Positions 10,120 through 17,904 of a stretch of DNA of 64,000 nucleotides are shown here, piece by piece; position 1 is the first letter of the stretch; every line of letters begins with the position of its first letter. The position numbers and the translations under genes are program-made. This DNA comes from Streptomyces sp. NBS 14/10 (GTDB lineage Bacteria > Actinomycetota > Actinomycetes > Streptomycetales > Streptomycetaceae). The stretch lies in contig NZ_NCSM01000014.1 in the NCBI RefSeq assembly GCF_002224125.1, positions 787,476 to 851,475 of the forward strand. The letters are read 5' to 3'. The notes beneath the pieces were generated by a model. That model was not told the origin of the DNA, made no database searches, and was given only the letters and a program-made list of their open reading frames with translations.

Positions 10120-10862
10120 CACATTCGAGATCGCATTCACGGGCCGGTTGTGGACCGCCCAGAACTTGCCCGCCCGGTTGATCACTACATTTCCGTCCCG
10201 GGCTTCCGCTGTGGTGATCTCGGACCATGGGACCAGGCCCTTCTTGCCCTGGACACCGGCCGCACTGATGGTGATCTTCCCGAAGGTGAGGGACTCACCG
10301 CGCCGCAGTGCCGCCAACGCGGCCGGCAGCAGGATGCGGGTGATCCGCTCATCGGCGCGCAGACCCAGCCGGGCGTACCGCATGCCGGGGCTGTTGGGGT
10401 TGGCATGCCGTTTGTGCTGGGGGTCGTGGCAGGAGCCTTCGACTCGTAGATCCGATTTCCCCCGCCCTTGGGCCTGAGCATCCCGAACCGTGGCATGACG
10501 AACGTGTCCTGATGCCGGCCCAGCTTGTGCTCCTCGGCCGCCCGTGCCGCTTCGGGCAGCACATCGGTCGCCTCGAAAACCGAGGAGTCACCGAGGCGAC
10601 GCTTCACCCGACCGGGCGCCGCCGCCGCGGATGGAAAGGACCGCCGGAAGACAACCACCCGGTAGGCGTAGGGCGACAGGTTCCGGAGCCGTTCGGCTGC
10701 GAGCGCGCAGTCGGTGTCCTGGTCCGAGCGGGCGTTGAGGTGGCTCTGGAGGTGGTCCCGGGCTTCCTGTTCGGTGCCGAAGGTCCGGGCGTGGAAGGAG
10801 ACCTTGAAACCGTGCGGTGCGGCTGTGGCCGGTGCTACTGCCGCCCAGTGCCATTCCCCCAT
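10075..10862 (-). pseudogene. DUF6585-like conserved protein, apparent frameshift near 10460
   Basis: Two reading frames complement each other. The first, from ATG 10862, reads MGEWHWAAVAPATAAPHGFK and continues sensibly to MPRFGMLRPKGGG near 10460. The second carries HANPNSPGMRYARLGLRADE, ITRILLPAALAALRRGESL, TFGKITISAAGVQGKKGLV and a C-terminal PH-like strand set down to 10075, resembling the C-terminal part of DUF6585-type proteins. The switch falls at a G5/C5 run (10459-10463), where one extra base would join them as PKGGGKSDLRVEGS. Either the gene is broken or a base was missed in sequencing. No function is known. The family label is from memory and moderate. Confidence 0.6.
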
Positions 10863-10895
10863 GGGGAGGAGACCAGCCGGGGGTGCACCCGATGG

Positions 10896-11558
10896 TCAGC
10901 TCGTCGCCTCGCCGTGTGCCTCGCGGCGGGCGCGGGTGCGGCGCCAGAGGGCGGGGGCGGTGCTGAGGAGGACGGTCAGGGCGATCGCGGCGGCCACGCC
11001 CTCCCAGGGCCTGGCGAAGAGTGACCCGCCCAGGATGCCGATGAGGGCGTAGGCCCCGGACCAGGCCAGCACCGCCGGGGCGTCGCCGCGGGCGAAGCGG
11101 CGCATCGGCATACGGGAGAGCAGGCAGGCCAGCATCACCGGGATGCGTCCGGCGGGGAGGAGACGGGAGAGCACCAGCACCGCGACCCCGTGCTCGTCGA
11201 GGCGGGTGCGGGCCTGGGCCAGGCGTTCGGGGGCGGCGCGGCCTTGGAGCTGGGCGAGCCAGCGGGAGCCGTTCTTCGAGCTGAGGCCGCGGCGGCCGAG
11301 CCAGTACAGGGCGATGTCCCCGAGGAAGGCCGCACAGGACGCCACACAGAAGACGACCAGCAGCGAGAGGGGCGGCACGCTCTGGTGGATCGCCACCACC
11401 GCCGCCGAGCTGACCACCGCGCCCGTCGGCACCACCGGCACCAGCGACCCCAGCACCACCAGCAGGAACAGCGAGGGATAGCCGACCGCCTGCTGGGTCG
11501 ACTCGGGCGGCACGCCGCGCGCGAGCTCGCCGATGCCGTCGAGTATCTGGCCGGTCAT
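10896..11558 (-). CDS. DedA-family membrane protein
   Basis: 220-aa polytopic membrane protein of the DedA/VTT (SNARE-associated) type, a group linked to lipid flipping and membrane homeostasis. Visible features are the N-terminal hydrophobic segment SLFLLVVLGSLVPVVPTGAVV, the conserved FLGDIALYWLGRRG, and the arginine-bearing LSRLLPAGRIPVMLACLL, typical of the family. The ATG at 11558 overlaps the stop of the metallo-beta-lactamase gene (ATGA), so the two are co-translated. A basic C-terminal tail follows the last membrane segment. Confidence 0.88.
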   Translation of the reverse strand: MTGQILDGIGELARGVPPESTQQAVGYPSLFLLVVLGSLVPVVPTGAVVSSAAVVAIHQSVPPLSLLVVFCVASCAAFLGDIALYWLGRRGLSSKNGSRWLAQLQGRAAPERLAQARTRLDEHGVAVLVLSRLLPAGRIPVMLACLLSRMPMRRFARGDAPAVLAWSGAYALIGILGGSLFARPWEGVAAAIALTVLLSTAPALWRRTRARREAHGEATS

Positions 11559-12337
11559 CCGGTGGTCTCCAGGTGCACGCATTCGCCGTGCCGCAGTGCG
11601 TGCACCACCGCGTCGGGGGCCAGCCGTCCGGCGTGCCGGACGAAGTCGTCGCCCGGTGAGTGGAATTCGTGCGGCCGGATCCCGTCGAGGCCGATCGGCC
11701 AGTACGTGCCGTAGTGCACGGGCACCGCGCTGCGCGCGCCAAGACGGGCGAGCGCCTGGGCGGCCCGGTGGGCGTCGAGGTGGCCGTGGCCGAGGTAGGG
11801 GCCCCAGCCGCCGACCGGCAGCAGCGCCACGTCGCAGTCGCCGACCGCCCGCGCCATGCCGTCGAACAGCCCGGTGTCGCCCGCGAAGTATGTCGTCGAC
11901 TCGCCCCGCAGGACGTAGCCGAGCGCGGGCACCCGGCTCGGCCCGTACGGCAGCCGCCTGCCGTCGTGCGCTGCCGGTACGGCCCGGATCCGCACCTCGC
12001 CCACCGAGATCTCCTCGCCCGGCCGCACCTCCGTGACCCGCAGCTCCCGCGCCCGGGCCACCCGCCGCAGCCCCGGTACGGCCCGCCCGGCGCCGCGCGG
12101 CACCACCAGCCGGGTGCCGGGGCGCAGCCGCATCAGCGAGGGGAGGTGGAGGTGGTCGGCGTGCAGATGGGAGACCAGCGCGACATCGGCGACCTCGGCC
12201 GCGGGCGGCGGCACCGGCCCCCGGCGGCGCCGCAGATGCGCCAGCCGCCGTACGAACAGCGGGTCGGTCAGCACGCGTACGCCGGAGTCCCGCACGGTGG
12301 TGGTGGCATGCCCCCACCAGGTGATCTCCACCGACAC
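11555..12337 (-). CDS. MBL-fold metal-dependent hydrolase (UlaG/NAPE-PLD-like)
   Basis: 260-aa metallo-beta-lactamase-fold enzyme. Zinc ligands are visible: LVSHLHADHLHLPSL (HxHxDH), VPAAHDGRRLPYG, YFAGDTGLFDG and the late HYGTYWPIGLDG. An N-terminal WWGHATTTV is typical of the UlaG/NAPE-phospholipase-D-like branch. Substrate is unknown; operon coupling with a DedA membrane protein suggests a lipid or envelope role (inference). The GTG at 12337 follows GAGGGAGGG by 6 nt. It is the first gene of a two-gene operon. Confidence 0.88.
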   Translation of the reverse strand: MSVEITWWGHATTTVRDSGVRVLTDPLFVRRLAHLRRRRGPVPPPAAEVADVALVSHLHADHLHLPSLMRLRPGTRLVVPRGAGRAVPGLRRVARARELRVTEVRPGEEISVGEVRIRAVPAAHDGRRLPYGPSRVPALGYVLRGESTTYFAGDTGLFDGMARAVGDCDVALLPVGGWGPYLGHGHLDAHRAAQALARLGARSAVPVHYGTYWPIGLDGIRPHEFHSPGDDFVRHAGRLAPDAVVHALRHGECVHLETTG

Positions 12338-12510
12338 TCGGACCCTCCCTCATGGCGCCGCCCGGGACGCGCCGCCCGGACCGGCGGACGGCGTGGACGG
12401 TTACGTCCGCGTCGATCCTCTCACCGCGCCCGGCGTCGGCGGACGGCCCCCGCCCGTTCGCCCCGCCCGTTCGCCGCGCCCGCTCTCCGCGCCCGTTCAC
12501 CGCCGGGCGC

Positions 12511-13176
12511 TCAGCCGCTGAGCGCGAACGCCAGCACGACCGCCAGCACCAGCAGCGCCCCCCACCACAGCAGCAGCCGTCCTCGGCGGCTGCCGGCGGC
12601 CGGGGGCGGCGGAGGAGGGGGGTCGGGCTTCGCCGGCCGTCCGGCGCGCACCCGGAACGGGGGCGAGACGGACCACTGGGCCCGTTCCGCCGATGCGTTC
12701 GCCGGGAAGGTGAGGGCCTTGGACCGGACGGGGGTCAGGTCGTACCGGTCCGTCTGCCAGAACCGTTGGAAGGCGGGGACGTTGTGCTCATGGGCGGTCC
12801 GCAGCGCCCCCTGCGGCACCCACGGCCGCGGTCCGCCGTCGGACGCGACCGCCGGGAGCGTGCGCAGCACCCCTTCGATCAGATAGATCGGGCGGGAGTG
12901 CGCGTCGTACAGCGGCCCCCGCTGTTCCCCGGCCTCGACCGGATCGGGGCGTATCACCCGGAACACCAGGGCGAGGTCGTCCGCGTCGGACCGCTCGACG
13001 ACCCGGAACCGCAGCTGCCCCTCCGGGGTGGGCTTCCCGCCGGCCGCGTCCAGCAGCACCGGCTCCAGACCGTCGGCGCCGGGCAGATCGGGCACCACGA
13101 CCGTACGGAAGGGGGTGCGGCGCCCTCGGCTGATCAGGAAGGGCCACCACTCGACACGCTCCACGGGACCACCCAC
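12511..13176 (-). CDS. unrecognised tail-anchored membrane protein, partner of the GTPase
   Basis: About 221 aa. The N-terminal 170 residues form a soluble region with no family I recognise (WWPFLISRGRRTPFRTVVVP, IYLIEGVLRTLPAVASDGG, RFWQTDRYDLTPVRSKAL). Then comes a proline tract of about eight residues, and a single C-terminal hydrophobic segment, LLLWWGALLVLAVVLAFAL, that would anchor it with the bulk in the cytoplasm. It starts 3 nt after the GTPase stop, so the two are one operon. The start may be GTG 13176 or GTG 13164; the latter begins VERVEWWPF. A role as membrane partner or effector of the GTPase is inference. Confidence 0.7.
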   Translation of the reverse strand: MGGPVERVEWWPFLISRGRRTPFRTVVVPDLPGADGLEPVLLDAAGGKPTPEGQLRFRVVERSDADDLALVFRVIRPDPVEAGEQRGPLYDAHSRPIYLIEGVLRTLPAVASDGGPRPWVPQGALRTAHEHNVPAFQRFWQTDRYDLTPVRSKALTFPANASAERAQWSVSPPFRVRAGRPAKPDPPPPPPPAAGSRRGRLLLWWGALLVLAVVLAFALSG

Positions 13177-13179
13177 GCC

Positions 13180-14427
13180 TCAGGCCAATATGGAGTCCGG
13201 CTCGGCCCGCTCGAACTCGCCCAGCTGGCCGACCAGGCGGTGAACGGTGTGGTGCACGGCGGACTTCTCGTCCTTGACGGATTTTACGCGGCGCCCGCGC
13301 CACGACCGCTGGAGTCTTTTGGCTCTGCGGACCTCTCGCGGCGACCGGGAGGCCAGCTGGCCGAGCGCCCCCAGCGCGGCGTCCAGGAAGCCCGCCAGCA
13401 CGGCGGGGCTGACGGTGATCCCGGACTTCATCAGCTGCGCCTGCAACTGGGGTGACAGGCCCGCCGCGAGGAGCTTCCTGACGCGCCCGGGGGAGCCGGG
13501 CGCCCCCGCCTCGCTCTGGTCGCCCGGGTCCTGGCCGAGGTCCTGGCCCTGGCCCGCTTCCTGGTCCTGCTGCGGATCCTGGCCGGCCGCCCGCCGGGCC
13601 TCACTGATCCGCAGCGCTTCGTATGCGCGCACACACAGGTCCGGCAGGACCGAGACGAGCGGGATCTCCACGTTCATGGGCTTGGGGTTCGTCCGGTCCA
13701 GCTTGCGCACCTTGCCCTCGCTGTCGAGCACCGCGAACCCCCGGCCGACGGCGCTCACCGGGATGAGCCGGATCCGGCCGGGCGGCACCGGGAATCTTCG
13801 GGTCTTCCCGGGCGCGCGGCTGGCGACGAGCTGGCTGAAGGTGGGCTCCCGCATCAGGCGCTGCCTGACGTCGGCCAGCGTGAAGTTCTGCTCGACCAGG
13901 TCCCATTTGGTCACCACGAAGTGGATGGGCCCCGGGAAGCCCTGCATCAGGGAGAACATCGGCGCCAGATCGTCCCTGAGGAAGTCCTCCGCGCCCCGGT
14001 TCCCGAACAGCAGGCCGCGGATCTTGACCCCGTCCAGCAGCCCGAGCAGCGCGTCGGCCGTCTCAAGACGCTCCTCGAACCAGTCCTGGACCTGCGACCC
14101 CTCGCCGACGGGGTGGGTCAGATGCTCCCCGGCATAGTCGATGTACTCGATCTGCATCGTCTCGAACACCCCGAACCGGGTCCACATCCGACAGGTGAAC
14201 GTCCACTCGGGGGTCTCCGTACGGTCGGTGGGCGCCGGCCAGTCGCCCGAGCTCGCGACCTCGGAGTACACCTCGGTGAGCTTCCGCTCCTGGTCGCGGG
14301 GGAGCCGCACATGGAATCCCAGCTCCGGGTCCTGTGTGCGCAGCCGCTCCTGGAGCGCCGCCAGATACACGGTCTTGCCGGAGCCGGACGGTCCCAGCGC
14401 CACCACGTTGAACTTCTCCACGCTCAT
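13180..14427 (-). CDS. P-loop GTPase-like protein (TRAFAC/DO-GTPase type)
   Basis: 415-aa nucleotide-switch protein. The Walker A ALGPSGSGKTVYLAALQERL is at about residue 12, a switch II-like DYAGEH near 88, a GFPGPIHFVVTKWDLVEQ segment supplies the TKxD base-specificity motif, and VSAVGRGFAV acts as the G5-like SA element. This fits stand-alone TRAFAC-type GTPases found in bacterial signalling and conflict cassettes. Residues about 300-335 are a Gln/Asp/Gly-rich linker, followed by a basic helical tail. The ATG at 14427 is only 2-3 nt from a GGGGGG run; GTG 14421 is better spaced. It is followed within 3 nt by the tail-anchored gene. Confidence 0.75.
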   Translation of the reverse strand: MSVEKFNVVALGPSGSGKTVYLAALQERLRTQDPELGFHVRLPRDQERKLTEVYSEVASSGDWPAPTDRTETPEWTFTCRMWTRFGVFETMQIEYIDYAGEHLTHPVGEGSQVQDWFEERLETADALLGLLDGVKIRGLLFGNRGAEDFLRDDLAPMFSLMQGFPGPIHFVVTKWDLVEQNFTLADVRQRLMREPTFSQLVASRAPGKTRRFPVPPGRIRLIPVSAVGRGFAVLDSEGKVRKLDRTNPKPMNVEIPLVSVLPDLCVRAYEALRISEARRAAGQDPQQDQEAGQGQDLGQDPGDQSEAGAPGSPGRVRKLLAAGLSPQLQAQLMKSGITVSPAVLAGFLDAALGALGQLASRSPREVRRAKRLQRSWRGRRVKSVKDEKSAVHHTVHRLVGQLGEFERAEPDSILA

Positions 14428-14587
14428 ATCCCCCCGGCGCCCCGACAACAGCCATGCCGGTGGGACGGTATCGCTGGAACGGCCGATACCGGTTCATGGA
14501 TGCGACGATTCATTCGAAAGGGTGTTGACAGCCCCCGCCTCTCCCCACCGGATATTCCGTGGCCCGGCGCCCGACCCGTACGGCACG

Positions 14588-15628
14588 ATGGCGTACGTGT
14601 CCCCGCATCTGGAACTCCACCGCCGCGCGGTGGTCGCCGACGCCCATAACGACCTGCTGATCGCGGTCACCGCCCGCCCGCCGCACCGCTGGGCCTCCTT
14701 CTTCCGCGACCAGTGGCTGCCCCAGCTGCGCGAGGGCGGGGTGGATCTTCAGGTGCTGCCGGTCTTCATCGAGGACCAGTTCCGCCCCGAGGGCGCGCTG
14801 CGCGAGACGCTGCGGATGATCGAGTGCGCGCACACCCTGGCCGAGGGCAACGCGGACGAGGTACGGCTGTGCCTGGACGGGGACGACATCGACCGCGCCC
14901 TGGACGAGGGCAGGATCGCGCTGGTCCTGGCGCTGGAGAGCGCCCCGGGGCTGGATGCGAACGTGGAGCTGATCCCGACCCTGCACCGGCTCGGGGTGCG
15001 CATGGCGTCCATCGCCCACTGGGGCCGTACCGCCCTGGCCGACGGCAGCGGCGAGGACGCCACCGGCAGCCGGCTCACCGAGGCGGGGGTGGCGGCGCTG
15101 GCGGAGATGGAGCGCCTGGGGATCCTCTTCGACGTGTCCCATCTGGGCGCCTCGGGCGTGGCCCATGTGCTGGAGCTGGCCACCCGGCCCGTGCTGGCCA
15201 CGCACTCCTCCGCCCGCGCCCTGCTCGACCACCACCGCAACCTCACCGACGAGCAGATCCGCGGCCTTGTCGCGACCGGTGGCATGGTGTGTGTGAACTT
15301 CCTCGGCGAGTTCGTGGCCACCGACCCCGCCGAGCGTACGGTGGACCGGCTGGCCGATCACATCCTGCACATCGTCGAGGTCGCGGGCGTGGACCGGGTG
15401 GGTCTTGGGCCCGACTTCATCAAGGAGGTCAGCGCGGACACCAGCCCGCCGTGCTGCGAGGATCTGGAGTACGCCGAGCTGGTGGTGCCGGGCCTCGAAG
15501 GCCCCCGCGGGCTGCCGCTGGTGACGGAGGCGCTGGTCCGCAGGGGCCTGCCCGAGGGCGACATCCTCAAGATCCTCGGCGGAAACGTCCTGGAGCTGTT
15601 CCGCAAGGAGCTCGGCCGCCCCGCGTGA
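14588..15628 (+). CDS. membrane (renal) dipeptidase-family metallopeptidase
   Basis: 346-aa M19-type zinc dipeptidase of the amidohydrolase fold, hydrolysing dipeptides. Metal and catalytic elements seen: VADAHNDLLIAVTARPP (first HxD), VLALESAPGLDAN (bridging Glu), MASIAHWGRTALADG, LFDVSHLGASGVAHVL and LATHSSARALLDHHRNLTD. The ATG at 14588 was chosen because it stands just before the conserved core; GTG 14597 is possible and neither has a strong ribosome site. No signal peptide is present, so it is cytoplasmic. It is divergent from the GTPase operon and convergent with the lipoprotein operon. Confidence 0.92.
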   Translation: MAYVSPHLELHRRAVVADAHNDLLIAVTARPPHRWASFFRDQWLPQLREGGVDLQVLPVFIEDQFRPEGALRETLRMIECAHTLAEGNADEVRLCLDGDDIDRALDEGRIALVLALESAPGLDANVELIPTLHRLGVRMASIAHWGRTALADGSGEDATGSRLTEAGVAALAEMERLGILFDVSHLGASGVAHVLELATRPVLATHSSARALLDHHRNLTDEQIRGLVATGGMVCVNFLGEFVATDPAERTVDRLADHILHIVEVAGVDRVGLGPDFIKEVSADTSPPCCEDLEYAELVVPGLEGPRGLPLVTEALVRRGLPEGDILKILGGNVLELFRKELGRPA

Positions 15629-15646
15629 GCCGTACCTGCTCGTTTG

Positions 15647-16387
15647 TCACCGCTCCGGTGCGGATCCCGTCTTCAGGTGGACGACATTGGACCCCTTGCC
15701 GTAGGAGAAGGCCCGCACCCGGTATGTGGCCCGCTTCTCGTTCGGGAGGGTGATCAGGCCGAAGGAGTTGATGTTCCGGTCCAGGACGGCCACCGGCCGG
15801 AAGCGGTCGCCGCCCGGTGGCCGGTCCTCCAGCAGATAGCCCTGCTCGTCGGAGGCGTGGTCGGTCCACGTGAACCGGATGCCGTTGGCGTGCATGACGG
15901 TCGCCTTCAGCCCGGTGGGGGCGGCCGCCCGCGCCGCGGCGGCGTCTTTGACGGAGCCGGTGTGCACGGCCGTTTGGCGCAGCGTCCGGGGCGGCGCCCA
16001 CTCGTGGTCGCCCTTCTGCTCCTTCGCCGTGAAGTCCCCCTTGGGCAGCCGCACCTCGACCGGCCGCGAGACGGGTCCGTAGTAGGGGCGGACGCGGTAG
16101 TAGAAGGGCGTCTGCGGCATCAGATCGGGGTGTCGGTACGAGGTCTGGCCGAGCGGGACGTACTCCAGGATCGTGTACGGCCCCTCGGGTTCGGTCGCGA
16201 ACTCCACGATCCGCCCGGCGGCCCCCGGCTCCGTGCCCGTCCACCTCAGGGTGATGTCCACCGGCGAGGTCAGGGTGGCGTTGAGCCGGGTGCCGGTGGC
16301 GGAGGACGAGGCCGGCTGCGGCGACGAGCAGCCGGCCAGGGCGGCGGCGAGGACCGCCGCCGCCAGGGCTCTCAGCGCGCCGCTCAC
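15647..16387 (-). CDS. secreted lipoprotein with fibronectin type III-like domains
   Basis: 246-aa exported lipoprotein. The GTG at 16387 gives a signal peptide (ALRALAAAVLAAALAGCSS) with lipobox LAGC, cleaved before the cysteine. Two fibronectin III-like modules follow: one around ITLRWTGTEPGAAGRIVEFA to FYYRVRPYYG, the other around GIRFTWTDHASDEQGYLLED to TYRVRAFSYGKGS. The start overlaps the stop of the upstream secreted protein (GTGA), making a three-gene operon. A carbohydrate- or matrix-binding role with its neighbours is inference. Confidence 0.85.
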   Translation of the reverse strand: MSGALRALAAAVLAAALAGCSSPQPASSSATGTRLNATLTSPVDITLRWTGTEPGAAGRIVEFATEPEGPYTILEYVPLGQTSYRHPDLMPQTPFYYRVRPYYGPVSRPVEVRLPKGDFTAKEQKGDHEWAPPRTLRQTAVHTGSVKDAAAARAAAPTGLKATVMHANGIRFTWTDHASDEQGYLLEDRPPGGDRFRPVAVLDRNINSFGLITLPNEKRATYRVRAFSYGKGSNVVHLKTGSAPER

Positions 16388-16998
16388 TTGCGCCAGAACT
16401 TGACGTTGCTCCACACCACCGTGGCCGGGCCGTTGCCACTGCCGGTGCGGTAGGCGCCGAACTTGTCGTAGAAGCTGCCGCCGGGGCTGGCTGAGTCGAC
16501 GGTATGCTTCAGCGATCCGTTGATGTAGGTGCGGTGTTCCTTGCCCACCTGGTGCACTGTGTTCACCCGCACCGTCGCGCCGACGGTCCCGGCGTTCGAG
16601 AGGGTGTCCCCGCCGTGCACGGCGTACAGCCGCCCGCCACGCTCGACGGCCAGCATGAAGTACGGGCCCGCGCTGCCGTCCGTGTCGTTGAACGTCTGCT
16701 TCAGGCTGATCCGGGTGCCGCCCATGCTGGTGACCTTGAAGTACCCCTCGAACTGGTGGGTGCCACCGGTGTAGGTGTCATACCGCCGCTCGGCGCGCTG
16801 GTCCCCGCTCGCCGTCGAGCAGGTGAGCTTGAAGGTGAGATCGTCGACCTGACCGCAGCCCCGCTCCTGCACCTTGAATCCGGGGGATTCCGAGGTCCAG
16901 CCGCCGGGCTCGACCTCGGCGTGGGCGGCGGTCGGGGCCGTCAGCAGCAGTCCGCAGGCGGCCGAGATCGCGGCGATCGCGCGGTGTTTCCCCGACAT
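16384..16998 (-). CDS. secreted concanavalin A-like/polysaccharide lyase-like protein (paralogue B)
   Basis: 204-aa secreted protein with a signal peptide ending in AAHAEVEP. The mature part shows jelly-roll-like strands: RRYDTYTGGTHQFEGYFKV, ISLKQTFNDTDGSAGPYFML, TVHQVGKEHRTYINGSLKH and a final ATVVWSNVKFWRK. The strand order and closing motif resemble the next gene upstream, so the pair probably arose by duplication. Polysaccharide-lyase-like folds fit, but no catalytic residues could be assigned. The ATG at 16998 follows the neighbour by 13 nt. Confidence 0.7.
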   Translation of the reverse strand: MSGKHRAIAAISAACGLLLTAPTAAHAEVEPGGWTSESPGFKVQERGCGQVDDLTFKLTCSTASGDQRAERRYDTYTGGTHQFEGYFKVTSMGGTRISLKQTFNDTDGSAGPYFMLAVERGGRLYAVHGGDTLSNAGTVGATVRVNTVHQVGKEHRTYINGSLKHTVDSASPGGSFYDKFGAYRTGSGNGPATVVWSNVKFWRK

Positions 16999-17011
16999 GT
17001 CTCGCGCTCCT

Positions 17012-17689
17012 CTACTTGACCCAATAGTGGATGTTGCGGAAGCGGGCCTCGGCCCGGCCACTGCCGTGGTGGTACACGCCGTTCTTGAAGTGGCGGGTCG
17101 CGGATCCCCGGTCGGCGACGGTCAGGACCAGCTGGTCGTCGGCGTAGACCTGGATCTTTCCGGCGTCCGCGTCGTGCGCGACCTTCAGGTTCCACCACTT
17201 GTTGTAGACACCGGACTTGATGACCTGGTCCGTGTAGCGCTTGACGGTGCCGCCGCTCTCGCTGGACACCCGCAGCATGATGTCGGTCGCGGGGGTGCCG
17301 GAGGGGTGCTTGACCCGCAGGATCTGCATGAAGTCCGCGCCGTTGGTGCCGGACGGGATGTACACATCGGCGTCCCACATGTGCTTGCCCGAGGTGTACT
17401 CCTGATTCCAGCGCATCTCGGTGCGCGGATCCGTCGAGCTGCCCTCCTCCAGGGGCTCGTCCGTGGAGTACACCCACATGGTGTGCGTCTTGGTGCCCGA
17501 GTCGTAGCGGTAGCGCTCGCTGAGGTCGAGGTTCCAGGGCTTGTGCATGGCGTACGTGAAGGACTTCTGCTGCCAGCCGTCCGTCGGCGCGGCTGCGGTC
17601 GTCGGTACCGCCGACGCCACGCCGGTCGGCGCTGCCATGAGCGTGGCGACGGCGACGGCCACGGCCACTCTGGTGCGTAACGCGGGCAT
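17012..17689 (-). CDS. secreted polysaccharide lyase-like/concanavalin A-like protein (paralogue A)
   Basis: 225-aa secreted protein; the signal peptide runs AVAVAVATLMAAPTGVASA with cleavage after ASA. The mature domain has DPRTEMRWNQEYTSGKHMW (an RTEMRW strand reminiscent of alginate/glucuronan lyase-type jelly rolls), FMQILRVKHPSGTPATDIML, YNKWWNLKVAHDADAGKIQV and the end RFRNIHYWVK. The ATG at 17689 has a strong GGAGGTGATG ribosome site. It is the first gene of the operon with paralogue B and the lipoprotein, 62 bp from a DasR-like operator. Substrate unknown. Confidence 0.75.
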   Translation of the reverse strand: MPALRTRVAVAVAVATLMAAPTGVASAVPTTAAAPTDGWQQKSFTYAMHKPWNLDLSERYRYDSGTKTHTMWVYSTDEPLEEGSSTDPRTEMRWNQEYTSGKHMWDADVYIPSGTNGADFMQILRVKHPSGTPATDIMLRVSSESGGTVKRYTDQVIKSGVYNKWWNLKVAHDADAGKIQVYADDQLVLTVADRGSATRHFKNGVYHHGSGRAEARFRNIHYWVK

Positions 17690-17750
17690 GCGCTCATCAC
17701 CTCCAGTCGATTTCCAGTCGAGCTCCGGTTGATTCCCCATCGGTGGATCA

Positions 17751-17762
17751 TGGTCTAGACCA
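17751..17762. promoter_or_regulatory. DasR-type operator (dre-like palindrome)
   Basis: TGGTCTAGACCA is a perfect 12-bp palindrome and equals the core of the dre consensus for DasR, the GntR-family regulator of N-acetylglucosamine use in Streptomyces. It lies in the divergent gap, 62 bp upstream of the secreted-protein operon and about 140 bp upstream of the phosphodiesterase gene, so it could control either. Confidence 0.75.
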
Positions 17763-17904
17763 AGAGTCACGGTAGGCCGGTGCGCATGGCGTGTCCATAT
17801 CAATGAACGAGATTCTTATAGAGAAACGCCACGGCCGGGCCGGAGATCCGCTGTGACAGGCTGGGGGCCGGTCCGCGAGTGCCGAGCGGGCGTGGATACG
17901 CGAG

